Source: an uncultured Agathobaculum sp. (GTDB taxonomy: Bacteria; Bacillota; Clostridia; Oscillospirales; Butyricicoccaceae). From it: a DNA stretch of 7,644 nt. A program made the position numbers and the translations under genes. Shown here piece after piece: positions 6,689-7,644 of this stretch (positions are counted from its first letter, which is position 1; the number at the start of each line of letters is the position of its first letter). The DNA lies in contig CALWJG010000069.1 of assembly GCA_944380945.1 (NCBI GenBank), positions 1 through 7,644 on the forward strand. Reading direction: 5' to 3'. The notes under the pieces are model-generated. The model searched no databases. It had not been told where the DNA came from and worked only from the letters and a program-made list of their open reading frames with translations.

Positions 6689-7557
6689 CAGCGCGCACCC
6701 CCTTTCCGCTTGCAGGCGCGCAGCGCGTCCAGCGCCTGCGCGACGGTAAAGACCGAGGTATCCACGTCATGCCCGCGCTTTTTCAGCTCGCGCATGACCT
6801 TGGTGATCATGGGGATATCCAGACCGGCGGCGATGATCTCGTCCGCATGGGAGAATACCTCGCGCGGCGTATCGCAGAACAGCACTTTAGCGTGGTCCAT
6901 CACGAGCAGGCGGTCAGCGATGCGCGCGATGTCCTCCATCGAGTGCGACACGATCAGCACGGTCGCGCCCGTCCGGTCGTGGTAGCGCTGGAGCAGGCCG
7001 AGGATCTCGTCCCGTCCGGCGGGGTCGAGGCCCGCGGTGGGCTCGTCCAGCACGAGCACGTCCGGCCGCATGGCGAGGATGCCCGCGATCGCGACGCGGC
7101 GCTTCTGGCCGCCCGACAGCGCGAACGGCGACTGGTTCGCCATATTCTCGTCCAGACCGACCGCGCGCATGGATTCGAGCACGCGCTCGTCGATCTCCGC
7201 CTGCGGCAGCCCCATGTTGGTGGGGCCGAAGGCGATGTCCTTGGCGATCGTCTCCTCAAACAGCTGGTACTCCGGGTACTGGAACACCAGACCGACGCGA
7301 AAGCGCGTCTCGCGGCTGCACTTGCCCTTTTCGTTCCAGATGGACTGGCCGTCGAGCAGCACCTCGCCCTCGTCCGGCTTGAGCAGACCGTTGAAGTGCT
7401 GGATCAGGGTGGACTTGCCCGAGCCGGTGTGGCCGATCACGCCGAGGATCTCGCCTTTCTGTATTTGCAGGTCAACATGGTCGAGCGCCTTGCGCTCAAA
7501 AGGGGTGCCTGCGCCATACACATGGGTCAGGCCCCGCGTTTCAAGGATGGTTGACAA
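6688..7557 (-). CDS. ecfA2: ECF transporter ATPase EcfA2
   Basis: A 289-residue ABC ATPase that pairs with EcfA1 on EcfT to power uptake by group II ECF transporters, at the inner face of the membrane. Seen: GTPFERKALDHV (17-28), characteristic of EcfA2 rather than EcfA1; Walker A GHTGSGKST (42-50); Q-loop Gln93 in VFQYPEYQLFEET; signature LSGGQKRR (147-154); Walker B VLVLDEPT (167-174); D-loop GLDP (176-179); and switch His205 in IVSHS. The length is normal. The start is TTG at 7557, with GGGAGGG nine bases upstream; no in-frame ATG occurs nearby in either direction. It overlaps ecfT by one base. EcfA1 normally precedes EcfA2 and is expected just past the right edge. Confidence 0.95.
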   Translation of the reverse strand: MSTILETRGLTHVYGAGTPFERKALDHVDLQIQKGEILGVIGHTGSGKSTLIQHFNGLLKPDEGEVLLDGQSIWNEKGKCSRETRFRVGLVFQYPEYQLFEETIAKDIAFGPTNMGLPQAEIDERVLESMRAVGLDENMANQSPFALSGGQKRRVAIAGILAMRPDVLVLDEPTAGLDPAGRDEILGLLQRYHDRTGATVLIVSHSMEDIARIADRLLVMDHAKVLFCDTPREVFSHADEIIAAGLDIPMITKVMRELKKRGHDVDTSVFTVAQALDALRACKRKGGAR

Positions 7558-7566
7558 TGGGTATCG

Positions 7567-7573
7567 CCCTCCC
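7567..7573 (-). promoter_or_regulatory. Ribosome binding site supporting the TTG start of ecfA2
   Basis: GGGAGGG on the minus strand ends nine bases before the TTG at 7557. This is the main support for a non-ATG start. Confidence 0.75.
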
Positions 7574-7584
7574 GTTTTTCTTAT

Positions 7585-7633
7585 CGCGCGAAGCGCGTAT
7601 CCAATTCAGATTTTGCGGTTTGCCGCAAAATCT
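7585..7633. repeat. Paired-hairpin (REP-like) element upstream of ecfA2
   Basis: Two perfect inverted repeats separated by ten bases. The larger (7608-7633) has an 11-bp stem, AGATTTTGCGG / CCGCAAAATCT, with a four-base loop. The smaller (7585-7597) is CGCGC-GAA-GCGCG. Neither stem is followed by a U-tract on either strand, so this does not look like a terminator. The AT-rich arms and the two-hairpin layout resemble a dispersed palindromic unit (REP or small MITE type). Only one copy is present here, so the repeat status is inference. On the minus strand the 20-codon frame ending at TAA (7581-7583) and another running to TGA (7541-7543) are open, so the tail of an upstream gene (perhaps ecfA1) cannot be excluded. 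Confidence 0.5.
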
Positions 7634-7644
7634 CAAAAAACCGG

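Noticed and set aside
7608..7633. The 11-bp hairpin upstream of ecfA2 as an intrinsic terminator
   Set aside because: Neither strand has a run of T directly after the stem. The six-T run on the minus strand precedes the stem rather than following it.

Overview
The window reads as chromosomal core DNA of a GC-rich, Gram-positive member of Clostridia, most likely an Oscillospirales/Ruminococcaceae-type gut anaerobe. The clues are ecfA2-ecfT-truA in the order usual for Firmicutes, a ClpE-type unfoldase with an N-terminal zinc finger, AGGAGG-type ribosome sites, strong G/C at third codon positions, and a DUF5711-type protein next to CvpA. The placement is inference. I see no rRNA, tRNA, CRISPR array, insertion sequence or phage gene.

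All seven confident genes lie on the minus strand, so they are transcribed from the right edge to the left. From right to left: an 87-nt leader with two hairpins (7558-7644); ecfA2 (TTG start), ecfT and truA, tightly packed with 1-nt overlap and 11-nt spacing; a 78-nt gap; a DUF5711-type membrane-anchored propeller protein overlapping cvpA by 11 nt; a 109-nt gap with several short inverted repeats and a perfect TATAAT; a ClpE-like double-AAA+ ATPase; a strong intrinsic terminator; and a YhbS-type GNAT acetyltransferase. The left 69 nt may hold the end of a convergent plus-strand gene.

EcfA2 and EcfT are the ATPase and transmembrane coupling subunit of a vitamin/micronutrient ECF transporter; the partner EcfA1 should lie just beyond the right edge. 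TruA makes pseudouridines at tRNA positions 38-40. The DUF5711-like protein and CvpA are translationally coupled membrane proteins of unclear function. The ClpE-like ATPase should feed substrates to ClpP. Three annotated starts were moved inward from the longest open frame (cvpA, DUF5711-like, truA) because of ribosome sites and family N-termini.

Nothing here is a clear new defence, mobile or biosynthetic system. The points most worth a second look are the paired hairpin element upstream of ecfA2, the terminator placed almost on top of the acetyltransferase start, the -10-like ATA-TAA gene ends, and the coupled DUF5711-like/CvpA pair ahead of a Clp unfoldase.
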